Positions 8,689-16,456 of a DNA stretch of 34,726 bases are shown here, one piece after another (the first letter of the stretch is position 1; every line of letters begins with the position of its first letter). Source of the stretch: Ardenticatenaceae bacterium (GTDB lineage Bacteria > Chloroflexota > Anaerolineae > Ardenticatenales > Ardenticatenaceae); NCBI GenBank assembly GCA_026989095.1, contig JALSKA010000004.1, forward strand, positions 1-34,726, in the 5' to 3' direction. Made by a program: the position numbers and the translations under genes. The notes beneath the pieces were generated by a model that saw nothing but the letters and a program-made list of their open reading frames with translations, searched no databases and was not told the DNA's origin.

Positions 8689-9723
8689 TCAGAGCAGCGG
8701 CGGCTGTTGGGCCTCTTGGGAAGGTGGCGTCAGCCCCAGGTGATGGTAGGCCAGGGGCGTGGCGACCCGGCCGCGCGGGGTGCGCTCCAGGAAGCCGAGC
8801 TGGAGGAGATACGGCTCGTACACGTCCATGATGGTGTCGGCCTCCTCGCTGATGGCGGCCGCGATGGTCTCCAGGCCCACCGGCCCGCCCCCGAACTTCT
8901 CGATGATGGTGAGCAGCACGCGCCGGTCCACCTCGTCCAGGCCGAGCTCGTCGATGTCGAGCAGCTCCAGGGCTTGGCGGGCCACCCGGCGGGTGATCGT
9001 GCCGTCGGCGCGCACTTGGGCGTAGTCGCGCACCCGCCTGAGCAGCCTGTTGGCGATGCGTGGCGTGCCCCGTGCTCGCCGGGCGATCTCCTCGGCGCCC
9101 CCTTCCTCGATGGGCACGCCCAGGATGCGGGCAGCCCGCCTGACGATCTCGGTCATGGCCGGCAGGTCGTAGAAGTCGAGGCGGTAGATGACGCCGAAGC
9201 GGTCCCGCAGGGGGGCGGTGAGCAGGGCCGGGCGGGTGGTGGCGCCGATCACGGTGAAGCGGGGCAGCTCCAGCCGGATGTTGCGCGCGCCGGGCCCCTT
9301 GCCGATGATCAGGTCCAGGGCGAAGTCCTCCATGGCCGGGTAGAGGATTTCCTCCACGGCGCGGGGCAGACGGTGGACTTCGTCGATGAAGAGGATGTCG
9401 CCCCGCCGCAGGTTGGTCAGGATGGCGGCCAGGTCTCCCTGCCGTTCCACGGCCGGCCCGGCCGTGATCTTGATGTTCACGCCCATCTCGTTGGCGATAA
9501 TGTGGGCCAGGGTGGTCTTTCCCAGGCCAGGCGGGCCGTAGAGGAGAATGTGGTCGAGCGGCTCGCCCCGCTGCCGGGCCGCCTCGACGAGGATGCGCAG
9601 GTTGGCCTTCACCCGCTCCTGGCCGATGTACTCGTCGAGCCGTCGCGGGCGCAGCGTCTCCTCGAACGGGGCCTCGTCAGCCCTTGGCGCCGGTGAAAGG
9701 GTCTCCCGCTTCTCAGAAGGCAT
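8689..9723 (-). CDS. ruvB: Holliday junction branch migration ATPase RuvB
   Basis: This is the AAA+ motor of the RuvAB complex (344 aa), which drives branch migration at Holliday junctions in the cytoplasm. The RuvB signature [12 protein letters not shown] is at 24-35. Walker [10 protein letters not shown] is at 63-71, Walker B LFIDEVH at 111-117, and sensor-1 GATTRP at 160-165. The RDRFG arginine segment lies at about 173-177. The C-terminal winged-helix domain includes [16 protein letters not shown] and [11 protein letters not shown]. The length and all motifs are normal. It is the first gene of a leftward series, with a good promoter about 110 bp upstream. ruvA and ruvC are not in the window. 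Confidence 0.98.
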   Translation of the reverse strand: MPSEKRETLSPAPRADEAPFEETLRPRRLDEYIGQERVKANLRILVEAARQRGEPLDHILLYGPPGLGKTTLAHIIANEMGVNIKITAGPAVERQGDLAAILTNLRRGDILFIDEVHRLPRAVEEILYPAMEDFALDLIIGKGPGARNIRLELPRFTVIGATTRPALLTAPLRDRFGVIYRLDFYDLPAMTEIVRRAARILGVPIEEGGAEEIARRARGTPRIANRLLRRVRDYAQVRADGTITRRVARQALELLDIDELGLDEVDRRVLLTIIEKFGGGPVGLETIAAAISEEADTIMDVYEPYLLQLGFLERTPRGRVATPLAYHHLGLTPPSQEAQQPPLL

Positions 9724-9830
9724 GGTCCATTCCCCGGGGATCAGTCCGCCTCCCGCCGCGTGCTGTGTGGCGCGCGGCCGGGCAGATCGCGGTCTCGGCC
9801 ATCAGGAGCCGTTTGCCGTTCTCCTGGTCG

Positions 9831-9858
9831 AGTATACCCCCTTCTACGGATCGCTCAA
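9831..9858 (-). promoter_or_regulatory. Predicted sigma-70-type promoter for ruvB-DUF2905-nadE-thiolase
   Basis: On the minus strand, TTGAGC (complement of 9853-9858) is separated by 16 bp from TATACT (complement of 9831-9836). Transcription would start near 9824, leaving a leader of about 100 nt before ruvB. The -35 lies in an inverted repeat, GCTCA-AAA-TGAGC (9853-9865), which could be an operator. Confidence 0.6.
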
Positions 9859-9874
9859 AATGAGCACCGCCGAC

Positions 9875-9893
9875 ACACGGGGGATCACCGTGT
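9875..9893 (-). terminator. Possible short terminator hairpin after the RNA methylase gene
   Basis: A 6-bp stem (9875-9880 with 9888-9893) and 7-nt loop lies just past the methyltransferase stop codon on the minus strand. Only a short T-run (TTTT) follows, some distance further on. It is a weak candidate. Confidence 0.25.
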
Positions 9894-9896
9894 CGC

Positions 9897-10514
9897 TCAT
9901 TGGGCGGTGAGGGCCCAGAGGAGAATGGCCGCGGCCACTTCCACGTTGAGGGAGCGCTTGACGCCCCGCATGGGCAGGCAGACGAGGGCGTCGCAGAGGG
10001 GGAAGAGGTCGGGACCCACGCCACACACCTCGTTGCCGACCACCACGGCCACGCGCTCTCCCGGGGGTGTCAGGGCCTCCGGCGGGCGCGCGCCCGGCGC
10101 CTGTTCCAGAGCCCACACCTGCCACCCCTCGGCGCGCAGGCGGCCCAGCACGTCGGCCGTGTTGGGCGCGTGGGACCACGCCACCGCCTCTTCGGCGCCC
10201 AAGGCCGTCTTGCGTACCTTGGGATGGGCCGGCGTGGGCGTGATGCCACACAGGTAGATGCGCTCCACCCCCAGGCCGTCGGCCGTGCGGAAGAGGGCGC
10301 CAACGTTCCAGGCCGAGCGCACGTTGTCCACCACCAGCACCACCCGCCGCCCGCTTTCCGGCCGTGCTGGGCAGGGCTGGTGATCACCCGTCTGCCAAGC
10401 GATCAGCGGGCGCGTGGGCGCCCGGCAGGCCGGACAGCGCTCACGGTGGGGTTGGAGCTCGTACCAGGGGTAGCGCAAGCCACACCGGGAACAGAGCCGC
10501 ACCTCGGCCAACAT
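9897..10514 (-). CDS. SpoU/TrmH-family RNA 2'-O-methyltransferase with N-terminal zinc ribbon
   Basis: This is a SPOUT-class RNA ribose methyltransferase (205 aa) that would use S-adenosylmethionine on tRNA or rRNA. Motif 1 (NVRSAWNVGALFRTADGLG) is at 64-82, motif 2 (VAVVVGNEVCGVG) at about 155-167, and motif 3 (LPMRGVKRSLNVEVAAAI) at 180-197. These are the knot-forming SpoU motifs. Residues 8-30 carry CSRCG...CPAC (Cys8, Cys11, Cys27, Cys30), a likely zinc ribbon. The frame is open to 10586, but ATG 10514 is preferred because GGAGGAGA sits directly upstream and the protein then starts just before the first Cys pair. The target nucleotide is unknown. It is divergent from the M28 gene. Confidence 0.87.
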   Translation of the reverse strand: MLAEVRLCSRCGLRYPWYELQPHRERCPACRAPTRPLIAWQTGDHQPCPARPESGRRVVLVVDNVRSAWNVGALFRTADGLGVERIYLCGITPTPAHPKVRKTALGAEEAVAWSHAPNTADVLGRLRAEGWQVWALEQAPGARPPEALTPPGERVAVVVGNEVCGVGPDLFPLCDALVCLPMRGVKRSLNVEVAAAILLWALTAQ

Positions 10515-10603
10515 GGTCTCTCCTCCACGGCGGTCCTCGACGTGCTCTCGGCGCACTCGATTTTCCCCTGCCCGGCGTCCGCGCACAAGCGGCGCCCGAC
10601 AAC

Positions 10604-10632
10604 TTGGTCTTCGGCGCCGATTGGGGTATACT
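10604..10632 (+). promoter_or_regulatory. Predicted promoter for the M28-dapL-SDR operon
   Basis: TTGGTC (10604-10609) is separated by 17 bp from TATACT (10627-10632) on the plus strand. The predicted start near 10639 leaves a leader of about 80 nt before the GTG at 10720. Confidence 0.65.
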
Positions 10633-10719
10633 GCCCCTCAGGTGCCGCCGGGTGTGTCTAGTACACTTCGCCCCGTGGCAACGGCTGAAGGAGATGGTCG
10701 ATATCCCAAGGAGTGGCCC

Positions 10720-11682
10720 GTGACTGTTCGACACCTTGTGGCACGGTGGTGGTGGAGCGCAGTGGCCCTCGTCGTGCTGGCCTGCCAGGCGGCCACGGCC
10801 ACACCGCCCCCTTCTCCCTCGCCCACAGTGTCCCCGGCGCCGCGCTCCCGCGGCCAATTCGACGGCGTCCGTGCCCTGGAGTTCGCCCGTGCGCAGTGTG
10901 CCATTGGCCCCCGCCCCACCGGCAGCGAGGCGCTGCTGCGCACGCGGGCGTGGATCGAACAGCAGCTCGTGCAGGCCGGGTGGGAGGTGGTGCGCCAGGA
11001 GACCACCTACCGCGGGCTGCCCATCCGCAACGTGGTGGGTGTGCGGGGCCAGGGCCGGCCCGTGATGGTGGGCGCCCACTACGACACGCGCCCGCGCGCC
11101 GAACGGGACCCCACCAACCCGGAGGCGCCCATCTTGGGCGGCAACGACGGGGCCAGCGGCGCCGCTGTGCTCGTGGAGCTGGCCTACGTGCTCGACATTC
11201 CCGAGGGGCTTCAGGTGCAGTTGGCCTTCTTCGACGCCGAGGACCGGGGCAACATCGACGGCTGGCCCTTCGCCGTGGGCGCCTCCCAGATGGTGGCCGA
11301 TTTCCCCGTGGCGCGGCCCGAGGCCATGGTGCTGGTGGACATGGTGGGCGACAAGGACCAGCAGATCTACCGCGAGCGCAACTCGGACCCGGCCCTCAAC
11401 GATGTCCTCTTTGCCATAGCCGCCGAGCTGGGGTACGAGGGACGCGGCTTCTACAACGAACCCAAGTGGGCCATCATTGACGATCACATCCCCTTCCTCG
11501 AGGCCGGCATACCGGCCGTGGACCTCATCGACTTCGACTACCCGGCCTGGCACACGCTGGACGACACGTGCGAACAGCTCGGCGCCGAGAGCCTGGAGCG
11601 CGTCGGCCGCGTTGTCGAGACGTGGGTGGAGCAGGGCGCTCCCCTCCGCCCCGAGGACCGTTCACCTTCACCCCAGGAGTGA
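10720..11682 (+). CDS. M28-family metallopeptidase / glutaminyl-cyclase-like lipoprotein
   Basis: This is a probable secreted zinc enzyme of the M28 fold (320 aa). The GTG at 10720 is chosen over upstream codons because AAGGAG lies 6 nt before it and a signal peptide follows, ending in lipobox VLAC with Cys22. Residues 24-45 are a Pro/Ser/Thr linker. Metal and catalytic residues can be traced: His120 in GAHYDTRP, Asp143 in GGNDGASGA, Glu174-Asp175 in FFDAEDRG, Asp207 or Asp211, and His278 in WHTLDD. The segment DDHIPFLEAGIPAVDLIDFDYPAWHT closely mirrors eukaryotic glutaminyl-peptide cyclotransferases. N-terminal pyroglutamate formation or aminopeptidase activity are both possible. It is followed by the DapL-like gene after 3 bp. 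Confidence 0.88.
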   Translation: MTVRHLVARWWWSAVALVVLACQAATATPPPSPSPTVSPAPRSRGQFDGVRALEFARAQCAIGPRPTGSEALLRTRAWIEQQLVQAGWEVVRQETTYRGLPIRNVVGVRGQGRPVMVGAHYDTRPRAERDPTNPEAPILGGNDGASGAAVLVELAYVLDIPEGLQVQLAFFDAEDRGNIDGWPFAVGASQMVADFPVARPEAMVLVDMVGDKDQQIYRERNSDPALNDVLFAIAAELGYEGRGFYNEPKWAIIDDHIPFLEAGIPAVDLIDFDYPAWHTLDDTCEQLGAESLERVGRVVETWVEQGAPLRPEDRSPSPQE

Positions 11683-11685
11683 GCC

Positions 11686-12858
11686 ATGCGTATTGCTCGG
11701 CGAATTCGCGACTTGCCCCCGTATGTCTTCGCCGGCGTTGCCCGCCGCATCCGCGAGAAGGAGGTCCGCGGCGAACGGGTCATCAACTTGGGCATCGGCA
11801 GCCCCGACATGCCGCCCCCCGACTTCGTCGTGCGGGCAATGGTGGAGGCTGCCCGGGACCCCTCCGCCCATCGCTATCCCGGCTACGTGGGCACCCCGGA
11901 GCTCCGGCGCGCCGTGGCCGCCTACTACCGCCGGCGCTTCGGCGTGGAGCTGGACCCCGAACGGGAAGTGTTGCCCCTCATCGGCTCCAAGGAAGGCTTG
12001 GCCCACGTGGCCTGGGCTCTCGTGGACCAGGGTGATGTGGTCCTGGTGCCCGACCCGGGCTACCCGACGTATCGCTTGGGCACTCTCTTGGCCGGCGGCG
12101 AGGTCTTCTTCATGCCCCTAAAGCCGGAGTCGGGCTTTCTGCCCGACCTGGAGGCGGTGCCCGAGGAAGTCTACCGCCGGGCCGTGGCCATGTGGGTCAA
12201 CTACCCCAACAACCCCACAGGCGCTGTGGCCCCCCTCGACTTCTACCGCCGGCTCGTCGAGCTGGCCCGACATTACGATTTCGTCGTGCTCAGCGACAAC
12301 CCCTATGCCGACGTCACCTTCGACGGCTACCGCGCGCCCAGCTTCCTCCAAGTTGAGGGCGCCCGCGAGGTGGGCGTGGAGTTCAACTCCCTCAGCAAGA
12401 CGTACAACATGGCCGGCTGGCGGGTGGGCATGGCTGTGGGCAACGCCGAGGTGGTCAAGGCCCTCACGCGGGTCAAGAGCAACGTGGACACGGGCATTTT
12501 CTTGCCCCTTCAAGCCGGCGCCGTGGCCGCGCTGGAGGGGCCCCAGGAGTGGATCGAAGAGCGCAACGGCGTCTACCGGGAGCGGCGCGACGTGCTGGTG
12601 GCCGGCCTGCGCGCCCTGGGGTTCACGTGCGACGTGCCACGCGCCACCCTCTACGTCTGGGCGCGCGTGCCCGCCGGCTGGACGGCCGACGCCCTGGCCG
12701 ACACCCTGTTGGACCGCGCCGGCGTCTGGATGACGCCGGGCACCTTCTTCGGCCCGAGCGGCGAGGGGTTCGTGCGCGTGGCCTTCACCGTGGACGTGGA
12801 GACCATCCGCGAGGCGTTGGCCCGCGTGGAGCGCGTGTTGAAGGAGGCAACGCCATGA
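11686..12858 (+). CDS. dapL: PLP-dependent aminotransferase, LL-diaminopimelate aminotransferase type
   Basis: This is a fold-type I class I/II aminotransferase (390 aa). The best fit is DapL, which makes LL-diaminopimelate from tetrahydrodipicolinate for lysine and peptidoglycan. The N-terminus (VINLGIGSPDMPPPDFV), substrate loop HRYPGYVGTPELRRAV and NYPNNPTGA (172-180) fit this group. Asp204 (SDNPYAD) should hold the PLP ring nitrogen, Lys238 in SLSKTYNMAGWR should form the Schiff base, and Arg246 should bind phosphate. The ribosome-binding site CAGGAG is inside the end of the M28 gene. Related aspartate or alanine aminotransferases share these motifs, so the specificity is a moderate-confidence call. 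Confidence 0.82.
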   Translation: MRIARRIRDLPPYVFAGVARRIREKEVRGERVINLGIGSPDMPPPDFVVRAMVEAARDPSAHRYPGYVGTPELRRAVAAYYRRRFGVELDPEREVLPLIGSKEGLAHVAWALVDQGDVVLVPDPGYPTYRLGTLLAGGEVFFMPLKPESGFLPDLEAVPEEVYRRAVAMWVNYPNNPTGAVAPLDFYRRLVELARHYDFVVLSDNPYADVTFDGYRAPSFLQVEGAREVGVEFNSLSKTYNMAGWRVGMAVGNAEVVKALTRVKSNVDTGIFLPLQAGAVAALEGPQEWIEERNGVYRERRDVLVAGLRALGFTCDVPRATLYVWARVPAGWTADALADTLLDRAGVWMTPGTFFGPSGEGFVRVAFTVDVETIREALARVERVLKEATP

Positions 12859-13652
12859 GTCGTCGTGTGGTCATCGTCACAGGGGCTTCGAGGGGCATTG
12901 GCGCGGCCACGGCAAGGTGGCTGGGGCGCGCCGGCGCCTCGGTCGTCGTGGTGGCCCGCACGGAGGAGGCGCTGCGCCAGGTGGCCCGGGATGTCGAACG
13001 CCTCGGCGGCCGGGCGCTGACCGTGGCGGGTGACGTGAGCGACGCGACCTTCTGCCGCCGCATCGTGGAACAGGCCCTAGACGCCTTCGGGCGGCTGGAC
13101 GCGCTGGTCAACAACGCGGCTGTGTTGGAGCCCATCGCCCGCGTGGCCGAGGCGGACGTGGCCGCGTGGCGGTACGCCGTCGAAGTCAACTTGGTCGCCC
13201 CTTTCGTCCTGAGCCGGGAGGCCCTGCCGGCCCTGCGGAAAGCCCGGGGCCGGCTCATCAACATCAGCAGCGGGGCCGCCCACCACCCCATTGCCGCCTG
13301 GAGCGCCTACTGCGCCACCAAAGCGGGCCTGCACCTCTTCACCCAAGTGGTCGCCCTGGAGGAGCCCGACGTGGTTGCCGTCTCCGTTCACCCCGGGGTC
13401 GTGGACACGGAGATGCAGGCCCTCATCCGTCGGCAGGGAGAAGGGCACATGGCCCCCGAGCAGGTGGCGCGCTTTCGCCGGCTCAAGGAGCGGGGGGAGC
13501 TCGTCTCCCCCGAGCTCTCCGGGCGCTCGGTGGCTTGGTTGGCCCTGCACGCGCCGGCCTCCATGTCGGGCCGCTTCGTGGCCTTCGACGACGCCGACGT
13601 GATCGGGCCGGCCAAGAGAGCCTTCGGGGAGCCGCTGGCCGCTCTCAGTTGA
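12855..13652 (+). CDS. Short-chain dehydrogenase/reductase
   Basis: This is a classical SDR oxidoreductase (265 aa). The start overlaps the aminotransferase stop as ATGA, with AAGGAGG just upstream, so translation is probably coupled. The NAD(P)-binding motif TGASRGIG is at 9-16, NNAA at 86-89, the catalytic Ser at about 138-139, and Tyr152 and Lys156 in AYCATK. An Arg (VVVARTEEAL) follows beta-strand 2, which favours NADP(H). The closest general resemblance is to sepiapterin/benzil-reductase-like SDRs. The substrate is unknown. The last 8 bases overlap the convergent Lon-domain gene. Confidence 0.87.
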   Translation: MSRRVVIVTGASRGIGAATARWLGRAGASVVVVARTEEALRQVARDVERLGGRALTVAGDVSDATFCRRIVEQALDAFGRLDALVNNAAVLEPIARVAEADVAAWRYAVEVNLVAPFVLSREALPALRKARGRLINISSGAAHHPIAAWSAYCATKAGLHLFTQVVALEEPDVVAVSVHPGVVDTEMQALIRRQGEGHMAPEQVARFRRLKERGELVSPELSGRSVAWLALHAPASMSGRFVAFDDADVIGPAKRAFGEPLAALS

Positions 13653-14331
13653 GGGAGACGTGGCCCAAGGGCGTCTCCACGAGGGACGGCAGGTGGCCGC
13701 TTCGCACCACGTCGCGCACGTGGCGGAGCAGGGCAAGCTCCTGGTGGAGGAGGCGGCGTTCGGCCTCCAGGAGGTCCGACAGCGCGGCCACCGAGAGGAG
13801 GGATTGCTTGACCCCGTTGTCCACCTGGAGCACAACGGCGGTGAAGCAGGCCAGAGCCAACGGGCTTGTGGGCACTTCCTCGCCGGTCATCGGGCGGCCG
13901 AGCACGTCGGCCAACACTTCCAGGTACGCCATCACCAGGGGGCGCAGCCGCGCGGCGAGCCATGCCGTCTTCCCGTCGGGGGCCTCCTGAAAAGGATAGG
14001 GCACCACGGTGGCCGTCATCACGTTGCCCCGACGGTAGAAGTGGGTCACCATGAAGCGCTCGCTGCCCACGGCCCGCACCCGCATCCGGGTGGCGTCCAA
14101 GGGCTCGTAAGAGGTAACGTAAGCGGCCGTGCCCACTTGATGGGGCAGAGCCTGGAAGCCCAGTGGGTCCGGCCGCGAGAGGACCACCCCGAAGGGCGTG
14201 TCGCGGTCCAGGCAGGCGTCGATGACGTGGCGCTCCTCAACGCGCTCCACGTCGAGGGAGAGCACCATGCCCGGGAAGAGGACGGTGTCGAGGGGCAGGA
14301 GGGGAATCATGGCCTGTGCGTTCGACATCAT
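13645..14331 (-). CDS. Lon substrate-binding (LON) domain protein
   Basis: This is a stand-alone N-terminal domain of Lon protease (228 aa) with no AAA+ or protease module. The opening IPLLPLDTVLFPGMVLSLDVE and the later FGVVLSRPDP region are typical of the PF02190 LON fold. The C-terminal half is helical (LSDLLEAERRLLHQELALLRHVRDV). Possible starts are GTG 14334, ATG 14331 and ATG 14328. ATG 14331 is chosen because it overlaps the purN stop as TGATG, with GAGGAGGAG upstream. The family is often annotated as a peptidase although it has no protease residues. Its role is unknown; an adaptor or RNA/protein-binding role is conceivable. It is translationally coupled to purN. Confidence 0.87.
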   Translation of the reverse strand: MMSNAQAMIPLLPLDTVLFPGMVLSLDVERVEERHVIDACLDRDTPFGVVLSRPDPLGFQALPHQVGTAAYVTSYEPLDATRMRVRAVGSERFMVTHFYRRGNVMTATVVPYPFQEAPDGKTAWLAARLRPLVMAYLEVLADVLGRPMTGEEVPTSPLALACFTAVVLQVDNGVKQSLLSVAALSDLLEAERRLLHQELALLRHVRDVVRSGHLPSLVETPLGHVSLN

Positions 14332-14993
14332 CACGGCTTCTTCTCCTCCTCTTCGCTCTGCTCCACACGCTTCGGCGTGGTCTCCTGTGCGCGCAGGGCT
14401 CTGGCGACGGCCTTGACGATAATGCGGTGCTCAGTGGCGTGCATGCGCTCCTCGAAGGTCTCCAGGGTGTCGGAGGGAAAGATGGGCACTTCGGCCTGGA
14501 CGATGACCGGCCCCGCGTCCACTTCGGGGACGACGTAGTGGACCATGCAGCCGCTGTGGGCGATCTCCCCCCGGCGAAACGCCTCAAAGGCGCGCTCGAT
14601 GGCGTGAGTGCCCGGAAACATGCCCGGCAGGGCCGGGTGGAGGTTGATGACGCGGTTGGGGAAACGGTCCAAGAAGGCCGGGCTGAGAATGTGCATCCAG
14701 CCGGCCAGGACGATGAGGTCTGGCCTGTGTTCGGCCACGCGGGCGGCCAGGTCGGCGTCGTACTCCTCTCGGGAGCGGCCGGCCTCGCGGTAGGGCTTCA
14801 GGGGGAAGTAGAGCGTGGGCACGCCAGCCCGCCGGGCCCGCACGAGGCCGTAGGCCGCCTTGCGGTTGGAGACGACCAGGACCACGCGGGCCGGCAGCCT
14901 GCCGTCGGCGCAGGCGTTCAGAATGGCCTGCAAGTTCGTGCCGCTCCCTGAAATGAGCACGGCCAGCCGTGCCCGTTGCGCGCGTGCCGTCAT
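14331..14993 (-). CDS. purN: Phosphoribosylglycinamide formyltransferase (GAR transformylase 1)
   Basis: This enzyme transfers a formyl group from 10-formyl-tetrahydrofolate to GAR in purine synthesis (220 aa). The phosphate-binding motif SGSGTNLQAI is at about 15-24, followed by SNRKAAYGLVRAR and AGWMHILSP. The catalytic trio is visible as Asn and His in VINLHPALPG and Asp in EVDAGPVIVQ. The variant HPALPGMFPG loop, in place of the Escherichia coli HPSLLPKYPG, keeps the same length. The ATG at 14993 overlaps the purM stop (ATGA). This start is well supported although the frame stays open upstream. The C-terminus ends in an acidic then lysine-rich tail that is not conserved. Confidence 0.96.
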   Translation of the reverse strand: MTARAQRARLAVLISGSGTNLQAILNACADGRLPARVVLVVSNRKAAYGLVRARRAGVPTLYFPLKPYREAGRSREEYDADLAARVAEHRPDLIVLAGWMHILSPAFLDRFPNRVINLHPALPGMFPGTHAIERAFEAFRRGEIAHSGCMVHYVVPEVDAGPVIVQAEVPIFPSDTLETFEERMHATEHRIIVKAVARALRAQETTPKRVEQSEEEEKKP

Positions 14994-16033
14994 GGAGTTC
15001 CTCCCGTGTTGAGCCCCTCCACGTGGACGCGTCCGTCTCCGGCCACGATCTCGCCGACGACGTGACACTCTTGCGGCAGGGCTTCCAGAGCCCGTGCTAC
15101 CTCTTCGGCGGGAATCACGGCCACCATGCCCAGCCCCATGTTGAAGACGCGGAACATTTCCCCGTCGCCCACGCTGGCCCGCCGGCCGATGAGGGCGAAA
15201 ATGGGGGGCTCGGGCCACGTGCCCCTGCGGAGCCGCGCGTCCACGCCGGCGGGGAGGATGCGGGGCAGGTTGTCGAACACGCCGCCGCCCGTGATGTGGG
15301 CCAGCCCCTTCACGTCGATGGCCTGCGCCCGCAGGCGGTTCACGTGTTCGGCGTAGCAGCGGTGGGGGGCGAGCAGGGCCTCGCCGATGCTCTGGCCACC
15401 CAGCTCGGGGCGTGGGGCCGACCAGTCCTCGCCCTCCAGGGCCCGCCGTGCCAGCGAGTAGCCGTTGGTGTGGAGGCCGCTCGAGGGGAAGGCCACCACC
15501 ACGTCGCCGGGAGCAATGCGCTCCCCGGTGATGAGCTCCTCCCGCTCCACGATGCCCACGACCGTGCCCACCACGTCCACAGCACCCTCCCGGTAGACGC
15601 CCGGCATCTCGGCGGTCTCGCCGCCCAAAAGCGCACAGCCCACGGCGCGACACGCCTCGGCCATGCCCCTCACAATGGCGGCCACCTGGGATGGCCGAAG
15701 GTGCGCGCTGGCCACGTAGTCGAGGAAGAAGAGGGGGCGCGCGCCCTGCACGAGAATGTCGTTGACACAGTGGTTGACGAGATCGTGTCCGATGGTTTCC
15801 CAGCGGTTCAAGCGTGCGGCCACGAGGGTTTTAGTCCCCACGCCGTCGGTGGAGGCCACGAGCACCGGAGCCCGCATCCGGGCGACGGCCTTCGCGTCGA
15901 AGAGGCCCCCGAAGGCCCCCACGCCGGCCAAGACCTCGGGGCCGTGGGTGGTGGCCACGGCCTCGGCGATCAGGCGAACAGCCTCGTTGCCGGCCTCGAT
16001 GTTGACTCCGGCTTGTGCGTAGCGGTCGGCCAT
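14990..16033 (-). CDS. purM: Phosphoribosylformylglycinamidine cyclo-ligase (AIR synthetase)
   Basis: This enzyme makes aminoimidazole ribotide from FGAM with ATP in purine synthesis (347 aa). Recognisable segments are MADRYAQAGVNIEAGNEAV at the N-terminus and LVASTDGVGTKTLVA, then HDLVNHCVNDILVQGARPLFFLDY. Further on are LLGGETAEMPGVY, GLHTNGYSLARR and LAHITGGGVFDNLPRILP. The ATG at 16033 is preferred over an upstream extension because AGGAGG lies before it and PurM proteins start there. It is the first gene of purM-purN-LON, each joined by overlapping stop and start codons. A good minus-strand promoter lies about 120 bp upstream. Confidence 0.97.
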   Translation of the reverse strand: MADRYAQAGVNIEAGNEAVRLIAEAVATTHGPEVLAGVGAFGGLFDAKAVARMRAPVLVASTDGVGTKTLVAARLNRWETIGHDLVNHCVNDILVQGARPLFFLDYVASAHLRPSQVAAIVRGMAEACRAVGCALLGGETAEMPGVYREGAVDVVGTVVGIVEREELITGERIAPGDVVVAFPSSGLHTNGYSLARRALEGEDWSAPRPELGGQSIGEALLAPHRCYAEHVNRLRAQAIDVKGLAHITGGGVFDNLPRILPAGVDARLRRGTWPEPPIFALIGRRASVGDGEMFRVFNMGLGMVAVIPAEEVARALEALPQECHVVGEIVAGDGRVHVEGLNTGGTP

Positions 16034-16155
16034 GTGGTGGTCCTCCTGGCTGGATGGCGCCGTGCCCCCGGGATCATTGTGGTGACATGTTTCCCGGCCC
16101 ACCCGGCGAAGATGCCACGGCGCATCTCTTCGGCCTTGTTCGCGGCGTTGGAAAT

Positions 16156-16184
16156 ATTCTATCCCAGGCCAAGTCGAGAGACAA
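16156..16184 (-). promoter_or_regulatory. Predicted promoter for purM-purN-LON
   Basis: On the minus strand, TTGTCT (complement of 16179-16184) is separated by 17 bp from TAGAAT (complement of 16156-16161). Transcription would begin near 16149, giving a leader of about 115 nt before purM. Confidence 0.6.
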
Positions 16185-16268
16185 ACGACAGGGGCGGCTC
16201 CAGGAAGAGACTCTGTCGCCCTGGCAGGACGGAAAGCTGAACCGATGGCCGTGACCGACCTCCGGCGT

Positions 16269-16321
16269 CGCTAGCCTCCTGTTGGGCGGGGCGGCAGGGT
16301 GATGGCCAGCGTATGTTTTTT
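16269..16321 (+). terminator. Terminator-like hairpin plus T6, upstream of the M23 promoter
   Basis: CGCTAGCC (16269-16276) pairs with GGCCAGCG (16304-16311) with one mismatch. An inner CCTG/CAGG stem (16278-16281 with 16295-16298) extends it. TATG and then six T (16316-16321) follow. It precedes the M23 promoter, so it would end a plus-strand transcript begun in the upstream 16.1-16.27 kb stretch rather than the M23 mRNA. Confidence 0.35.
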
Positions 16322-16327
16322 CGACAT

Positions 16328-16355
16328 TTGCCTTTTCAGACGAGGAAAATATAAT
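16328..16355 (+). promoter_or_regulatory. Predicted promoter for the LysM-M23 peptidase gene
   Basis: TTGCCT (16328-16333) is separated by 16 bp from a perfect TATAAT (16350-16355) in a local AT-rich patch. The leader to ATG 16457 is about 95 nt. Confidence 0.65.
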
Positions 16356-16456
16356 GGAACCGCTTCTGGGAGCACGGCCGCACTCGCACACGTGGAGCTG
16401 ACTTGCCCCTGGCGGCCGGCATTTCAGGAGAAAGGGGGCAGAAAGCGAGAGGGGAA

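Larger units (their letters stand above)
16034..16456. other. 423-bp divergent intergenic region between purM and the M23 peptidase gene
   Basis: There is no credible coding sequence here. The region holds a minus-strand promoter for purM (16156-16184), a plus-strand hairpin followed by six T (16269-16321), and a plus-strand promoter for the M23 gene (16328-16355). The stretch from about 16185 to 16268 has no assigned role. I compared it by eye with common riboswitch cores and found no match. Confidence 0.6.

Noticed and set aside
10560-10588. Minus-strand promoter for the RNA methylase gene (TTGTGC and GAAAAT, 17 bp apart)
   Set aside because: Both boxes are poor matches. A promoter must exist near here, but this one is not convincing.
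16185-16320. Possible c-di-AMP, c-di-GMP or TPP riboswitch upstream of the M23 peptidase
   Set aside because: Fragments such as GAAAGCTGAACC look suggestive, but the ordered conserved cores of these classes are not present by eye. The M23 promoter also lies downstream of this stretch.
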